From NCBI GenBank assembly GCA_948567375.1, contig OX419756.1, positions 62,820,333-62,884,332 of the forward strand: a stretch of 64,000 bases of DNA. Reading direction: 5' to 3'. Position numbers and translations under genes: made by a program. Below are positions 1 through 10,596 of this stretch, in pieces. Under the pieces are notes generated by a model. The model saw only the letters and a list, made by a program, of their open reading frames with translations, had not been told where the DNA came from and made no database searches. This stretch comes from Lunularia cruciata. Taxonomy: Eukaryota; Streptophyta; Marchantiopsida; Lunulariales; Lunulariaceae. Within the stretch, counting starts at the first letter, position 1, and each line of letters begins with the position of its first letter.

Positions 1-79
1 TTGACAGTGATAGGTGCATGCAGGAGGTGTGATTTCTTGGTAGAAACTCAAAGTGACAAAAGATGAAGAAGCGCAACTC

Positions 80-87
80 TATAAAAA
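80..87 (+). promoter_or_regulatory. TATA-like box of the family-A LTR
   Basis: TATAAAAA lies 20 nt before the conserved ATG at 107. The same box in the same place is found in the LTRs at 21601-21610, at 13985-13991 (-) and at 58548-58555 (-). It is altered to CTCTAAAAA in the LTR at 26486-29609. A pol II start about 30 nt downstream would fall at or just after that ATG. Confidence 0.55.
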
Positions 88-106
88 TTGAACTTGCAAC
101 AATGAA

Positions 107-2683
107 ATGTCAAGTAATTTTGCTTTGCCGTTGAGAAGTCATCTTGCAGGTGATCATGGGAAGGGAAATAGAGTTGGAATCGTGTCAGTGCGCAAGGAAG
201 AAGTTGCGAGAGTGAAATCAAGAGAGAGTGAGAAGGTAGAAGAGATGGGAGGAGGAAAGAAGAACTCCAAATTTGTAATGAGAAATCATGCAATTCAGAG
301 GTTAGATGTAATAGCGAGTATCAAAGTCTTGAGCCGACTTTGGATCAATTTCTGGCATGGAACTAGAATGTAAGCTTTCCAGGATTCAAGACATAAATCA
401 TCGAGAGCAAGAGTCTCGATGGACCCAAGGAAGAAGGGAAGAGAGGAAATCTGGCTTGCTGGATAGAGTCGGATTGGAGACTTGTACTCGGGAAGGAGGC
501 AGGCTTGGAGCAGGGAGCCACGTTCTTGGGGAAGGGAGAGATAGCTCAAGAGACACATGAGGTGAGAGATGCCTTCTCATCAAAGAGGACAAAGAATGGG
601 TATAAGGTTGAGAGCTACAAAGACCCTGTGAAGAGAGGGATCGTGAGTGCCCTGATGGCTATCCTGAAGTCAGAACCACATATGTGATGAAACACCAAGC
701 GGTGTTCTTTCACAAGCTTTTCACAGGAGAACCAATCAATTGGGTGAGGTGTTTCCATGGGGGAACGAGGCAGATGGTGTGGAATTTGCAGGATAAGTCG
801 CCTCTACACTACATCGTGCTATTTGCAGCACACTTCTACCTTGGGCTCAACCTGCTGAACTTGGCGGAGCGGACTCGGATGGTGTCGCATTTCCATCCGG
901 ATCTACAAAAGGAAGTCGATGTGAAGGAGCATCAATACATCCTGCAGATCAGGAGCACTGATGACTACTATGCAAAGACGGGGAAGAATGTGGAAGTCAC
1001 AGTGAGTACCCCGACTACAAAGAAGAGGGGTCGGCAAGGTGAAGCCAAAGACATCAAGAAACCTCGGAAGACACGGAGAGGCAACCCGAGGCAAAGTATG
1101 GTGGTAATTGAGTCGGAGGACGAAGACTCATAAGAAGATGCCGAGCTCAAAACTGAAGACTTGGAACACAAGGAGGAGCCTGAGCTAATGCTGCAGAGTG
1201 GAGATACAAGCAGCGATAGTGATGAAGGGGGAGGAACAACATCGGTGCCAGCGGCTGAAGAATACAAAGAAGAAGAAGTGCAAGCCGAGATGGAAGTCGA
1301 AGACAACACATAGTTGGAAGATGAAGTAACTGTGCCCGAAGAAAAGAAGATCGCAGTATAGCAAGGAGTTTGCTCAAGACGTAAGGCGAAGTGTGAAGCG
1401 GGGCCGAATAAAGCAAAGGAAGAGGTAGGTGAAAGCTCGGGAAGTGAGGCTTCAATTCCGATACGAAGACTGCAGAGATGAAGGCGAGTATCGGATGAAT
1501 AGGAAGTACAAAGAGAAGTGGCCATACAAGAAGACATAACCCCGAGTGAAGGAATGGAGTACCTGCGGGAGAGTGTGTGTCCATTGTTGGTGAAATTGGA
1601 GCACAAAAAGAAGGAGATGCAGTCAACATGTCCAGAGGTAAAGACTGTATTGCAGGTGTTGGCCAGATTAGAAGACGAAAACTTGGAGTTGAAGAATAGT
1701 ATAACCCGAGGTGAGGAGGAAAGGGAAGTGCTGCGAGCGGAGGCAGTAGAGAGAAGTCAGGTAATTGAAGACCTGAAGAGAGAAGTCAGTTATCAAGAGG
1801 ATCTTGTGAGGAAGAGTGACATAGCAAGGGAGAGACAAGTAGTGGAGTATGAGATCTTGAAGCAACAGTTTGTTGATTCACGACTAGAAATTATCCATGC
1901 TATGATGAGGGTTGTAGAGAAGGAACAAGAGCTTGATAGAGTGATGGAGAGTGTAGAAGAGAAGAAGCAACTCTGAAAACGAGAGTTGGCAACACGATAT
2001 AGAGAAGAAGAAAGACTACAAAAATTACTTTGTAATCAGGAGGAGAGAGTTGTACAGAAGGAGAAGGAGAAGGAGACGGTGAAAGCCGAGTTTGAAGCGG
2101 AGTTGGTGATGTACCGAGAGGACTGGCTTGCAGATTGAGAGCGAGAGAGGAAGATGAGATTGGAGCCGTTGAAGGAGATTGTCCTCAGGATGAACGTGAT
2201 GTTGAGTACAGAGGCCAGCGTTCGAATTGAAGAGACAAGACTGCACGAGTGGAAGTTGTTGGTGCAGGAGACACAGCAAAGATAGACAAAAGACACTGAT
2301 TTGAATGCCTTGTTGATTAGTTTAAGGACTCGTGTAGATAGGAAGATATTAGAAGTAGAAGACAACATTTCAATTAGATTAGACTTAGTGAAAATAGAGA
2401 TAGAAAAGCTTCGGAAGGATGTTAGAGCAAAACCCAAGGTAGATAACATAGGAGTACAAATGTCTTCAAAGTTACCATTGGAGACATTAGAGAAGAGTGG
2501 ATGAGGAGATAAGAAGTTAGATAGATTACCCACTAGTGCAATTTCAAATCAGGAAAGAGAGTTGCTGGAATTGGTAGAGGAAGTAGAAGATATGAAACCC
2601 GAGGATAGAGTAGTAGGAAGTAAATTTACTTTGGGTTCAAGTTTAAAAGCCGAGGAAGAAGTAGACATCGGATCGGAGTAGTA
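107..2683 (+). pseudogene. LTR-internal coiled-coil ORF, broken copy
   Basis: This is the degenerate counterpart of the intact 875-codon frame at 11391-14018 (-). The order is the same: an N-terminal part beginning MSSNF, a globular part with HQAVFFHKLF and AHFYLGLNLL, the acidic segment VVIESEDEDS, and a long coiled coil rich in Glu, Lys and Arg. The longest surviving frame covers 684-1133. It is broken by a frameshift near 360-500 and by many stops, for example TAA at 1131-1133, TAG near 1312, 1359 and 1499, and TGA near 1975, 2137 and 2502. It is not functional. It lies wholly inside the 5' LTR. Confidence 0.85.
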
Positions 2684-3482
2684 ACAGATTTGAGATTTGA
2701 AGGGGCAGATATGAAGAGGTGCATTGTCATTTTGGATCTGTAGGTTAGAAAGGTTGTTGTAGAACGGTATAGTTGTTAGAACTGTTGATTGCTTCACTAC
2801 TTAAGAGTGGCAATCACAGTCAAATGTTGTTCAGTGCTCATTATTTCTGAGAATAGATAAAGCGAAGTGTGTGAAGTAGTGCTTGTCGCTTGAGCTTGAT
2901 TCCGAGTATCAACTTTGTGTCTGTGTTTGTGAGTGTGTGAAGAAATTTGAAGTGCAAGTCAATGTGCTTATTGGATGTTGGATTCCACAGCCTTGATCTT
3001 CATTCTATGTGTTTGATTGTGAGTGAAGTGCAATCAAAGCAATGCCTTGACAGATCTAAGAGGAATTGTAGTGTTGGTAGTATTTTGCATTTGTGAGTGC
3101 AATGCGAGGTTGATGTGAAGCAATTTTGATTTAGGAAGTTGTGCCTTCAGTGGAGGGGTGAAACACAATTCTGAGGCAAAGTTGTTTTGCAGTGAAGTGC
3201 CGTTTTTGGGAGAGCCTGAATCATCACAATCAAGATTGTTTGGAAAGATTTGATGGAGTTGTGATTATGGAGTGTTACTTTGTGACAAGATTGCAAATCA
3301 GTGCTTGTTACTCTCTTCTGGGTGTGGTTTCTACCTAAGAGATTAAAGACGCAATCAAGAAGAACTACATTGTTTCTGTTTGACTTCGTATTTGGAAATT
3401 TCTGACTTGTATCTCTGCGGGAACAAACTTTACTTACCTGATTACTGCAAAAGAGATATTTGTTGGGTTGTCACATGATTTT

Positions 3483-3500
3483 TGGTTCCACTGCCGGGGA
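3483..3500 (+). other. Primer-binding site of outer family-A element
   Basis: TGGTTCCACTGCCGGGGA begins 7 nt after the LTR end. From memory, the 3' ends of plant tRNA-Glu isoacceptors (CCCGGCAAYGGAACCA) are complementary to TGGTTCCRTTGCCGGG, which fits with about one mismatch over 16 nt. It would prime minus-strand DNA synthesis. tRNA-Asp, common in the Athila group, fits worse. Confidence 0.75.
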
Positions 3501-3563
3501 TAAAAATCTTGGAAGTGGAAGAATACAAAGCCAAATTCAAAACTGGATATCAACGTAATATGA

Positions 3564-6267
3564 ATGTCTGCATCGAGAGAACAACGGGAAGAGAGAGCTC
3601 AAAGACGAGCACTTCAGCGTGAAAAAGACGAACATTTGAACGTCCCATCTCATCCACCGTTGACGAAACTGAACGAGAGGTGTTGGATTTTCAACTCCTT
3701 CAGGAAGTGCAAGAAGCCCTGCAAGAACTTGACCACAAGAAACGCCAAGGAGGGTGGCAAGGCTACTTTGCATCTCCCTCTTTGTCCAAGAAGAAGAAAG
3801 AATTGAGTGGGCAAACATATGCATTGTGGCCCAGTACACCAACTTCTCCTTGAGCTGTAAAGGAAGTTGTGTCCTTGAAGAACTTTGTTCAAGAAAAGAC
3901 AACACAAACACTTACTGAAGACAAGTGTCAACATCTTCTACGAACAATTCCTCGGTTGTCCCGAAGGAATTTTGAAGAACCAATCGAAGGTGTTGATCCT
4001 GAATCTTCCACTTGGGTTGAAGTCAACACCCTCATAGCAGAAATTGTCAAAGAAGACCCCACCTTGAATTTGACAAATTGGAACCCCTGGGCTGACAACA
4101 CGGCGTCAATACCAGCCAATCCTTTAGTTCCGTCAAGTTCAACACTACCTCATCCGATCCCAATGCATCAAAGGATGACTTCGCTGCCTATCACCCGACA
4201 CGCCTATTAGAAGTACAAGAGGACAGAACAAGACGAAGACCCCAATGAATTCATCAAAGAATTTGGAGTCATCTCCTTTGCTAACAAGGAGCATGACTCG
4301 GCGGATCGACTGAGAATTTTCCCAAGTTTGCTCTGAAAGAAAGCTCGGAGCTGGTACACCCATGTGACCCAGAAGGGGTTCATACCAGCAGACTGGGCAG
4401 ACTTGAGAAACAACTTCCTGGAACAATTCCGGGAGGTTGACTACAACACGAGTGTCTTCGCGGCACTCAACGATTTGGACCAAGGCAAGAAGGAGAAGTT
4501 GAGAGACTACTCTGAGCGGTTCATGGCACTATTGAACCAAGTTCCCAAGCAATCGGGGCTGGTGGGTTACTCCAATACCCAAGGCATTACCTGGTTCCTC
4601 GGGGGCCTTTCACCAAAGATACAAATCTTTGCAAGGGAGAGGAATGTAACTTCCCTGGACAAAGAACTCAAACATGTCGCTTGTTACCAAGCGGCTCACT
4701 CTCACTCTGCCGGTAACCGGAGAAATCGGGAGAAGAAAGGCAAGAAGCCCAGAAGGAGAGCTTCACGCAGTACATCCCCTTCTTCGGACAAATCCTCCAT
4801 TTCTTTGAGCTCTTCTTTGGAATCCGAAGAAGAATCAAAGCCAAGACGAGTCAGAAGATGTGGAGGCAAGAAACCAGTGACTCCTCCAGCAAAGAGTGTA
4901 AATAAGGTGGATACCAAGCTGGATGCCCTCATCAAGGAGTTTTCGATTTCAAGATCCAGATGATTGGGGCCAAAGACCAAAGGAAGGCCCCAGCGTTTGG
5001 AAGATCAAATGTATGGTGCACCGCATGTGGCAAATCAGGCCACGCCAACATAGAATGTAATACTTGTAATGCATTCACGGTGTAGCAATTTGGTTGGGTT
5101 CCGGGATGGAACCAAGACGAGGACGAAGAGGCTGTGTACCAAACGCAGGAAGTATAGCCTCAAGCAAGCATATCGTATCAAGGTCCAAGGTTTGGACCCA
5201 AGGAGTATAACCTCAATGCTCCTCCACAAAGACCACCAATGAGCAACCAAAATTGGCCTCAGAATGTTGCACCCGGAGCCTGTTATAATTGTGGCTTGAT
5301 GGGACATTGGTCTCCAAACTGTCCCGAGCCAAGAAGGCAAATTGGGTATGTTCCCCTGTGTGGAAATTGTAAAGGATCGGGGCAAACGGGCAACCAATGT
5401 CCTCACCCACCAAACCCGAAGCCGCGTGTAAAGTATGTACAGACCCCCGCTGAGCATGCAGCACTTCAGCCAAAGGGGGATACGAATGTAAATTGCATCA
5501 CTCTTGAGGAAGAAAGACCTCAAGAAGGGAGTCCGGCCTCAGAAGGAGAATGGCCGGACCTTGAAATTTTGAAAGTTGAGACACGCTCCAGTAAGAAGAA
5601 GCGTGATCTTGAAGAACTGAGTATGACCTTGTTGTCTTCCAGAAAGGCAAAGAGATTGCGCCCAAAGGCAATTCTTTCTGCCAAGGAGGAAAAGATCCTC
5701 AAAAAAGCCAAAGCTAAAGCCTTGCAGAAAGAACTAAAGGAGGCACTACCCAGGACTCGAGAATTGAGTTTGGAAGAGGAGACGAAGACTAAGTCTCCAG
5801 TTTTTTTGGCAGACATCCAATCCGAAGTAAAGGGTCTGATCCAAGCCGAGGTGGGCCAACCCGAGGAACCTCGGGTTAAGGCCATCAGCAAGCCCGTCAC
5901 CATTTTGAAGCGTCCCGAAGTCAAGAGGGAACATGGAGAGACTTTGGACCCAAAGCCGAAGGCAAAGACGGTCAAATTAGGAGGAGTTCCCCAATACAAT
6001 ATTGTAGCAGATCTGGCATCCACAAATGCCAACGTTACATTCAAGCAATTGTGGGAAGATAACAAGCTCTACAAGAGACAGTTGAATTCGGCCCTCAAGA
6101 AGGTGAGGTCGATGTCCAAGAAGGACCTGCCGGCTATCTATCGTATTGAGCAAGAAGATTTGGGATCTCCCGAGGTAGACGTGGAGATTGCAGGGTGCAT
6201 GATCACATCGATACCCATTGACTCTGTGTCTGGTGTGAATGTCATGACCAAAGATACTGCAAATTGA
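3564..6267 (+). pseudogene. gag: gag of outer family-A element, broken
   Basis: This would encode the capsid/nucleocapsid polyprotein of a Ty3/gypsy element. The first Met (MSASREQREER) lies 63 nt after the primer-binding site. A retrotransposon-gag-like capsid stretch follows around 4210-4700, then a basic Ser/Arg segment. Three zinc knuckles follow: one near 5018-5060 (CTACGKSGHANIEC), one near 5280-5321 (CYNCGLMGHWSPNC) and a third near 5359-5400 (CGNCKGSGQTGNQC) in which the His is replaced by Gln. Frame 5239-6267 is open for 342 codons and ends in a long charged region. Frameshifts near 3700, 4210 and 4330 and stops near 3855, 4961, 5083 and 5156 break it. Confidence 0.85.
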
Positions 6268-6690
6268 CTCGGGTATCACACGTTTGAACCAACACCCCGA
6301 GTGTTGAAGTTTGCAAACCAAACGAGGAGATGGCCTTTGGGCATGCTGTCAAACATTACTATGATCATTGGAGGGGTGCCCTTCAAGTTGAACTACATCG
6401 TGTTGCGACTAGTGACAAAGACATGTTACCCTCTGTTGATTGGCAGACCCTGGTCGTACAGTGCCCAAGTTGTGGTGGATTGGCATCAGTAGAAGTTAAG
6501 ATTCAAGGACATTTTGCTCAAAGATCAGAAGCTGGTGACTGTGAGTTAGACGAAGGTTCCCCATCTCAGCGAAACAAGTTTTTCGGAAGAGGAGGACGAA
6601 TCCAAAGACTCATTGTCTCCATCCTCAGACAAATCCAAAGATGAAGTCCAAGTTAATTACTTGGAATGTTACAAGGTGGATGTTGAGGAC
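6190..6690 (+). pseudogene. Aspartic protease region of outer family-A element, truncated
   Basis: The conserved stretch ending in GVNVM follows IPIDSVS, in the position of the protease active site. The usual D-S/T-G triad is not clean here. Downstream are the flap-like hydrophobic stretch and LLIGRPW near 6436-6456, a typical protease C-terminal motif. A TGA interrupts at 6265-6267. The sequence stops abruptly at 6690, where a family-B LTR begins. Reverse transcriptase and RNase H of this element are missing from the window. Integrase resumes at 19995. Confidence 0.72.
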
Positions 6691-7382
6691 TGTAACACCC
6701 ATTTGTGCATGTGTGTGGTATTGTGATATTTAGCTTGGTATTCCAAGTACTTAAGAGATATTATTTATATAGAGATAAAGGATGGTTCTATATTAGTCAT
6801 GGTTAGCAAAAGTTAGTCATAGCTAAGATAGAGGGGACCTTACTTTAGAGGAAGTAGAAAAGATAAGCACCACTATTTTGGATTTAAGTGTGTTGACTTG
6901 GTATTATTCCTAGGTGTTTGGCTTTGAGGAAAGAGTTGAGAACTCTTGGGTCCGCAAGCCTTTTTGTTTTGGATTCTTCTTTAGTCCAAGGATAGCCCAT
7001 GTGAAGGAATCCTTGACTTAGTGGTTGAGTCAAGATACAACCACATGCTTAGGGGAATATGCCCATGTGAATGGATATTCCTTTCTACTTTTTGACTTTA
7101 CTTGACTTTTAGTCTAATAACTTGAGTTACTATGGTAATTAGTAACTTTGGTATGTAACTATTTCACAAGTATATAAACAAGGGGTGAGGAGGTACTCAT
7201 CATCCTTTCATTTACAACTATCTCTCTCTCATTGAGTTCTCTAGTGAACAATGTCTTGAGTCTTGGAGTGTTAGCCTTGGAGGAGTATAATGGAGTTGGG
7301 ATTCCTTGCCTTCTTAGTCCATGGTGCGCTACCATAATAGCCATCAGAGGTTCGTCCTGAGTGAGAGACAGTCCGGCTCACA
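6691..7382 (+). repeat. 5' LTR of family-B element
   Basis: It starts TGTAACACCC and ends GGCTCACA, 4 nt before a primer-binding site. It is close to the 3' LTR at 19291-19994 and to the minus-strand LTR at 30906-31617. A more diverged copy lies at 41343-42014. A TATA-like box lies at 7171. Confidence 0.92.
7171..7178 (+). promoter_or_regulatory. TATA-like box of family-B LTR
   Basis: TATATAAA lies about 480 bp into the LTR. The minus-strand LTR keeps a related TTTATATAC region. The 3' LTR has CTATAAGC instead. It probably marks the U3/R start of this family. Confidence 0.5.
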
Positions 7383-7386
7383 TTTT

Positions 7387-7404
7387 TGGTTCCGTTGCCG
7401 GGAC
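7387..7404 (+). other. Primer-binding site of family-B element (tRNA-Glu)
   Basis: TGGTTCCGTTGCCGGGAC lies 4 nt after the LTR. It is the exact 18-nt complement of the plant tRNA-Glu(CTC) 3' end as I recall it (GTCCCGGCAACGGAACCA). Confidence 0.82.
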
Positions 7405-7423
7405 CTCTCTAGAAGGCAAGATA

Positions 7424-7594
7424 ATGTTCTGCGTTCAATTCTACATTAGGCAGAAAGAGGCTATTAGAGCTCACTTGGAGAGAACATTAGGAGAGGAGAG
7501 GGCTGAACTTATGTTAGAGAACCAAGATCCATTTGTATACCCTTTAGTTCATTATGATGTCTTTGAGGTGATTTTGTACATCTTGTACACATGA
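7424..7594 (+). CDS. Small leader ORF of family B, unknown function
   Basis: This frame of 56 codons starts at MFCVQFYIRQ just after the primer-binding site and ends at ILYILYT. A near-identical frame lies in the minus copy (30694-30927), so it is conserved within the family. Its C-terminal part (DPFVYPLVHYD...VILYILYT) resembles the end of a second leader ORF at 8719-8883 (EPFVFPRVDYS...LVLYILY). That suggests an internal duplication. I do not recognise a domain. It precedes gag and may be regulatory rather than coding. Confidence 0.4.
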   Translation: MFCVQFYIRQKEAIRAHLERTLGEERAELMLENQDPFVYPLVHYDVFEVILYILYT

Positions 7595-8004
7595 GAGGAA
7601 TTGGAGAGATTGTGTGAGGTGGATTGCAGATTTTGGGGATTAAGGTGATTTTGGGCAAAATCTCAAGTTTGAGATCTGGACTTGAGATTTCTACACATGA
7701 CAGCTTGGATTATTTTTCAGTTAGCACACTTGAAATTATTGTGAGAGCTTTTATGCGCACTGGGCTAGAATTTTTGAAAGTTGATAGGGTAAAGTGCTCT
7801 CGCAAGTGCATGCTCTTTGGAAAATTGTACAGAGTTTGCCATTTCCTTTAATTTTTAGTTAATTGTCCTGAAAATTTCCAAGAAAATTCAGTGCATTGTA
7901 TCCAACCTGGTGCAACAAAAAATTAGAGAGATAGCGTTCTTGCGCAGAGAGAAATGAGTTTTTGAAGTGAGGGGAGTGGTTTTGAGACCAAATCTGAAAT
8001 ATGT

Positions 8005-8716
8005 GTGCTGAATAGAAAGGTGTGTAGGCCAAATGGCTCCATGAAAAGATCTGAAATTTGCAGGGAGAGATATCCTAGAGTTGTGATCAAGTGTGAAAAA
8101 TTTCAGAGGATTGTGACATACTGGTTGGGGGATTTTAGTGACATTGTGAGGAAGGGTCAATTCTGCAGAGTGGAGATCTCATGCATGAGGAGTTTGAGAT
8201 CAACAAAAAGCATGTTTGAGTGTTTAGATTCATCTTGGGAACATGGAGGGTCATCAAGAGTGGAAATTGAGATAATGCAAGGTTCCTTAAGGGTTTGAGG
8301 TGATTGTAGGGGTGGATTTGAGGAAAAGAGAGTTTAGAATAGAATTTGAAGAGAGTGTTGAGAGGATCCAAAAACCTACACCACTTGGAGGAAAGAGTGA
8401 GTCTAAGTGCTTTTTGTATGGAGAGAAGAGACATAAGGCAAGTTCATGTCCATTGACCTTTGAGAGCAAGAGATTGAGAGAAAGGAGAGGCTTACTGGAC
8501 TTGGGTTTACATGTTGGACCTTCTTCACCAAGATTGGGAGGGAGAAGATCTAAGAGCAAGGAGTTGTGTGAGGTTTGTGGAGTTGAAGGACTTCCAAAAG
8601 GACATGAGTGTAGTGGAGTAAAATCACTTTTGGAGACTTTGGTGAAGGATCTTGGAGAGAGTCTTAGTACAGCTACAGAAATACTACCACCTTCATCAGC
8701 TAGTTCTCAAGATTAG
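8005..8716 (+). pseudogene. Family-B leader ORF with CCHC zinc knuckle, upstream of gag
   Basis: This is an extra reading frame between the primer-binding site and gag. It runs as overlapping frames 8005-8298 and 8300-8716. In the minus copy (about 29640-30050) the join reads through as VPQGFEVIV, so the TAA near 8290 is a local mutation. A zinc knuckle follows (SKCFLYGEKRHKASSC). Its second Cys is Tyr here but Cys in the minus copy (KCFLCGE). A second Cys/His cluster is CEVCGVEGLPKGHEC. Position and content recall the extra ORF upstream of gag in Ogre/Tat elements. Resemblance to DUF4283-zinc-knuckle proteins is a guess. Confidence 0.55.
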
Positions 8717-8718
8717 TG

Positions 8719-8883
8719 ATGGAGATAACCTTTCAACTTATAGATAAACTATCTATGGGAGTTCGATTAATATGCACTCTAGGATTTGATGTTGCTATAG
8801 AAATCTTGGAGCAACCTGAACCGTTTGTGTTCCCTAGGGTGGATTACTCTCAAATGGTGTTAGTCTTGTATATACTCTATTAG
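8719..8883 (+). CDS. Second small leader ORF of family B
   Basis: This frame of 54 codons (MEITFQLIDKLS...LYILY) lies just before gag. The equivalent in the minus copy is at about 26285-26450 and carries changes. Its end resembles the end of the leader ORF at 7424-7594. Function is unknown. Confidence 0.35.
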   Translation: MEITFQLIDKLSMGVRLICTLGFDVAIEILEQPEPFVFPRVDYSQMVLVLYILY

Positions 8884-8950
8884 TTATAGAGGAAGCAAAA
8901 AGAAAAGAGAAAAAAAAATTGAGAGAAGAGAAAGATAGTGAGAGGTTAAG

Positions 8951-10430
8951 ATGGGGAAACTTCCGGTTTTCTTTGGCAAGGATGGAGAAGATGTGGAGGC
9001 CTTTGTGGGAGACTTCAAGAGAGCTTGCATAGGAAACAATGAGAGGAGGAAGAATGAGTGGGCCTCATTATTACCAGATTTCTTTGAGGATGCAACACTT
9101 ACATGGTATGAGTCAGAATACCAAAAGATAGAGAGGAGAGATGGGGAAGAGGATTCTTGAGAAACTTTGACTTCAGCACTCATTGAGAACTTTCTTCTTG
9201 ATGAGAGTTATGAGAGATTGATGGGTGAGGTTACATTTCTCAAGCAAGGAGATGGAGAGAAAGTGAGAGTCTATGTGGAAAGAGTGGAAAAGTTGGAGTC
9301 CAAATTTCGCATAGTGTTGAGGAAGGGTGGGGATGATGTGGAGACTATAATGATTGGCATAGGAGCCATGCTCACCGAGAATTTTGTTGGAGGGTTAAGA
9401 CCACAAATAAGAAGCAAGGTGAGATATGAGAAACCTTCTTCCAAGGTTGAAGCTATCAAGATCGCGATTCGTATGGAGGAGAGTTTGGAAGGGGATGAGA
9501 GTGATTTGGTGGTGAAGGAGGTTTTGCATCCTCCTCAAGGCTAAAAGTATGGTGGAAATTCTGATAATTTGGTGACAAGGGTTGCACCACAAGTAGTAGT
9601 TGCTCCTGTTCTTGCACCTCCACCAAAAGATCCACTTCAAACCATCACAGAACAACTTGCAGATCTCAAGATCAATGTGGTGCAACTATGGGAGAAGAGA
9701 GAGGTGGATCAGAATGTAGGGAGAGGGTCTAGAAATTATGGAAACTATCCATATAGAGGAGGCCAACCAGCCAACAATTTCAATGATAGAAATTGTTTTG
9801 GTTGTGGAGGAAGAGGCCATATCCAAAGGAATTGCCCAAATTCCACTTACCATGGAGGAAGGGGTTACGAGGGAGCAAATTGAGGGAAAGAGGGAGGTAT
9901 TGAACCCAAGTGGCTCCTTATCCCAACAAAGGTAAGGGGATAGCATCCATAGATGTGGTTGAGAGCAAGTATGAGAAGGGAGAGTGCTCAAACTCCAAGG
10001 GTCTTAATTTGGAGCTTTTGGCACAAGAGAAGAAGAGAGCTCATTTTGCAGAGGATGTTCACTCTTCTCAAGGATTAACTTCAAGCAAGGATACTCCTAT
10101 ATCTACTAGGAGCACTCGCATCTCGACACCATCAACAACAAAGACTCCAAGGAAGAAGTTGGGGATGGAGGACTTCTTGATCTCGAAGCAACAATGGAAC
10201 TACAATGTGTTGGAGGATGTTGGTAGTCACAAGGCTAACATCACAGTGGGCCTATTAATTGCTTTGAACCCTACCTTGAGAAAGGAGCTTAGAGGTGGTT
10301 TGAGTTCTACAAGGAGCAAGAGGAAGAAGAAGGCAAAAGTTCCAGTATCAATGGGGGTGGTGGATGCCAAGCTAGCACCATGGGAGGCTTGTGAATATGC
10401 CTCCAAGATTGATGTGAGAGTGAATGGTCA
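8951..10430 (+). pseudogene. gag: gag of family-B element, broken
   Basis: This is a Ty3/gypsy gag. It starts MGKLPVFFGKDGEDVEAF, with a capsid-type segment to about residue 190, a proline-rich linker (APPPKDPLQT), and one zinc knuckle CFGCGGRGHIQRNC near 9797-9838 followed by a Gly/Arg/Tyr tail. Nonsense codons occur at 9158-9160, 9541-9543 and 9881-9883. A frameshift near 9885-9910 moves the rest to another frame. The minus copy at 25004-26241 has sense codons at the same places. The downstream frame (9910 on) runs into the protease. Confidence 0.88.
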
Positions 10431-10596
10431 TAACATCAAGGATGCATTGGTTGATGGAGGATCAGTAGTGAATGCCATGTCAAAAAGGTTGATGTTGAAG
10501 TTGGGTATGATACCCTCAAGACCTTTAACATTTGTGGTGAGCATGGCAAACAAGCAACAAGTTCGACCAGTAGGGGTGATGGATAAAGTGGTAGTT
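10428..10596 (+). pseudogene. Aspartic protease (N-terminal part) of family B
   Basis: NGHNIKDALVDGGSVVNAMS carries the putative active site as D-G-G in place of D-S/T-G. MIPSRPLTFVVSMANKQQVRPV follows. The gene is cut at 10596 by the minus-strand family-A insertion and resumes at 16060. The same D-G-G/A motif is in the copies at 24706-25239 (-) and 63351-63665 (+), so it is a family trait. Confidence 0.72.

Larger units (their letters stand above)
1..3475 (+). repeat. 5' LTR of outer family-A element (left end outside window)
   Basis: This is the 5' long terminal repeat of the outermost retrotransposon. Window base 1 matches about base 310 of the LTR, judged from the 3' LTR that starts at 21214. 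The right end is GTTGTCACA at 3467-3475, followed after 7 nt by a primer-binding site. The same unit occurs complete on the minus strand at 10597-14378. The LTR contains a TATA-like box, a long but broken reading frame (107-2683) and about 0.8 kb of non-coding 3' part. The partner 3' LTR is cut off at about 21835. Confidence 0.88.

Noticed and set aside
3483..3500. Primer-binding site assigned to tRNA-Asp as in Athila
   Set aside because: The Asp complement would read TGGCGCCGTTG. Both families have TGGTTCC, which fits tRNA-Glu better.
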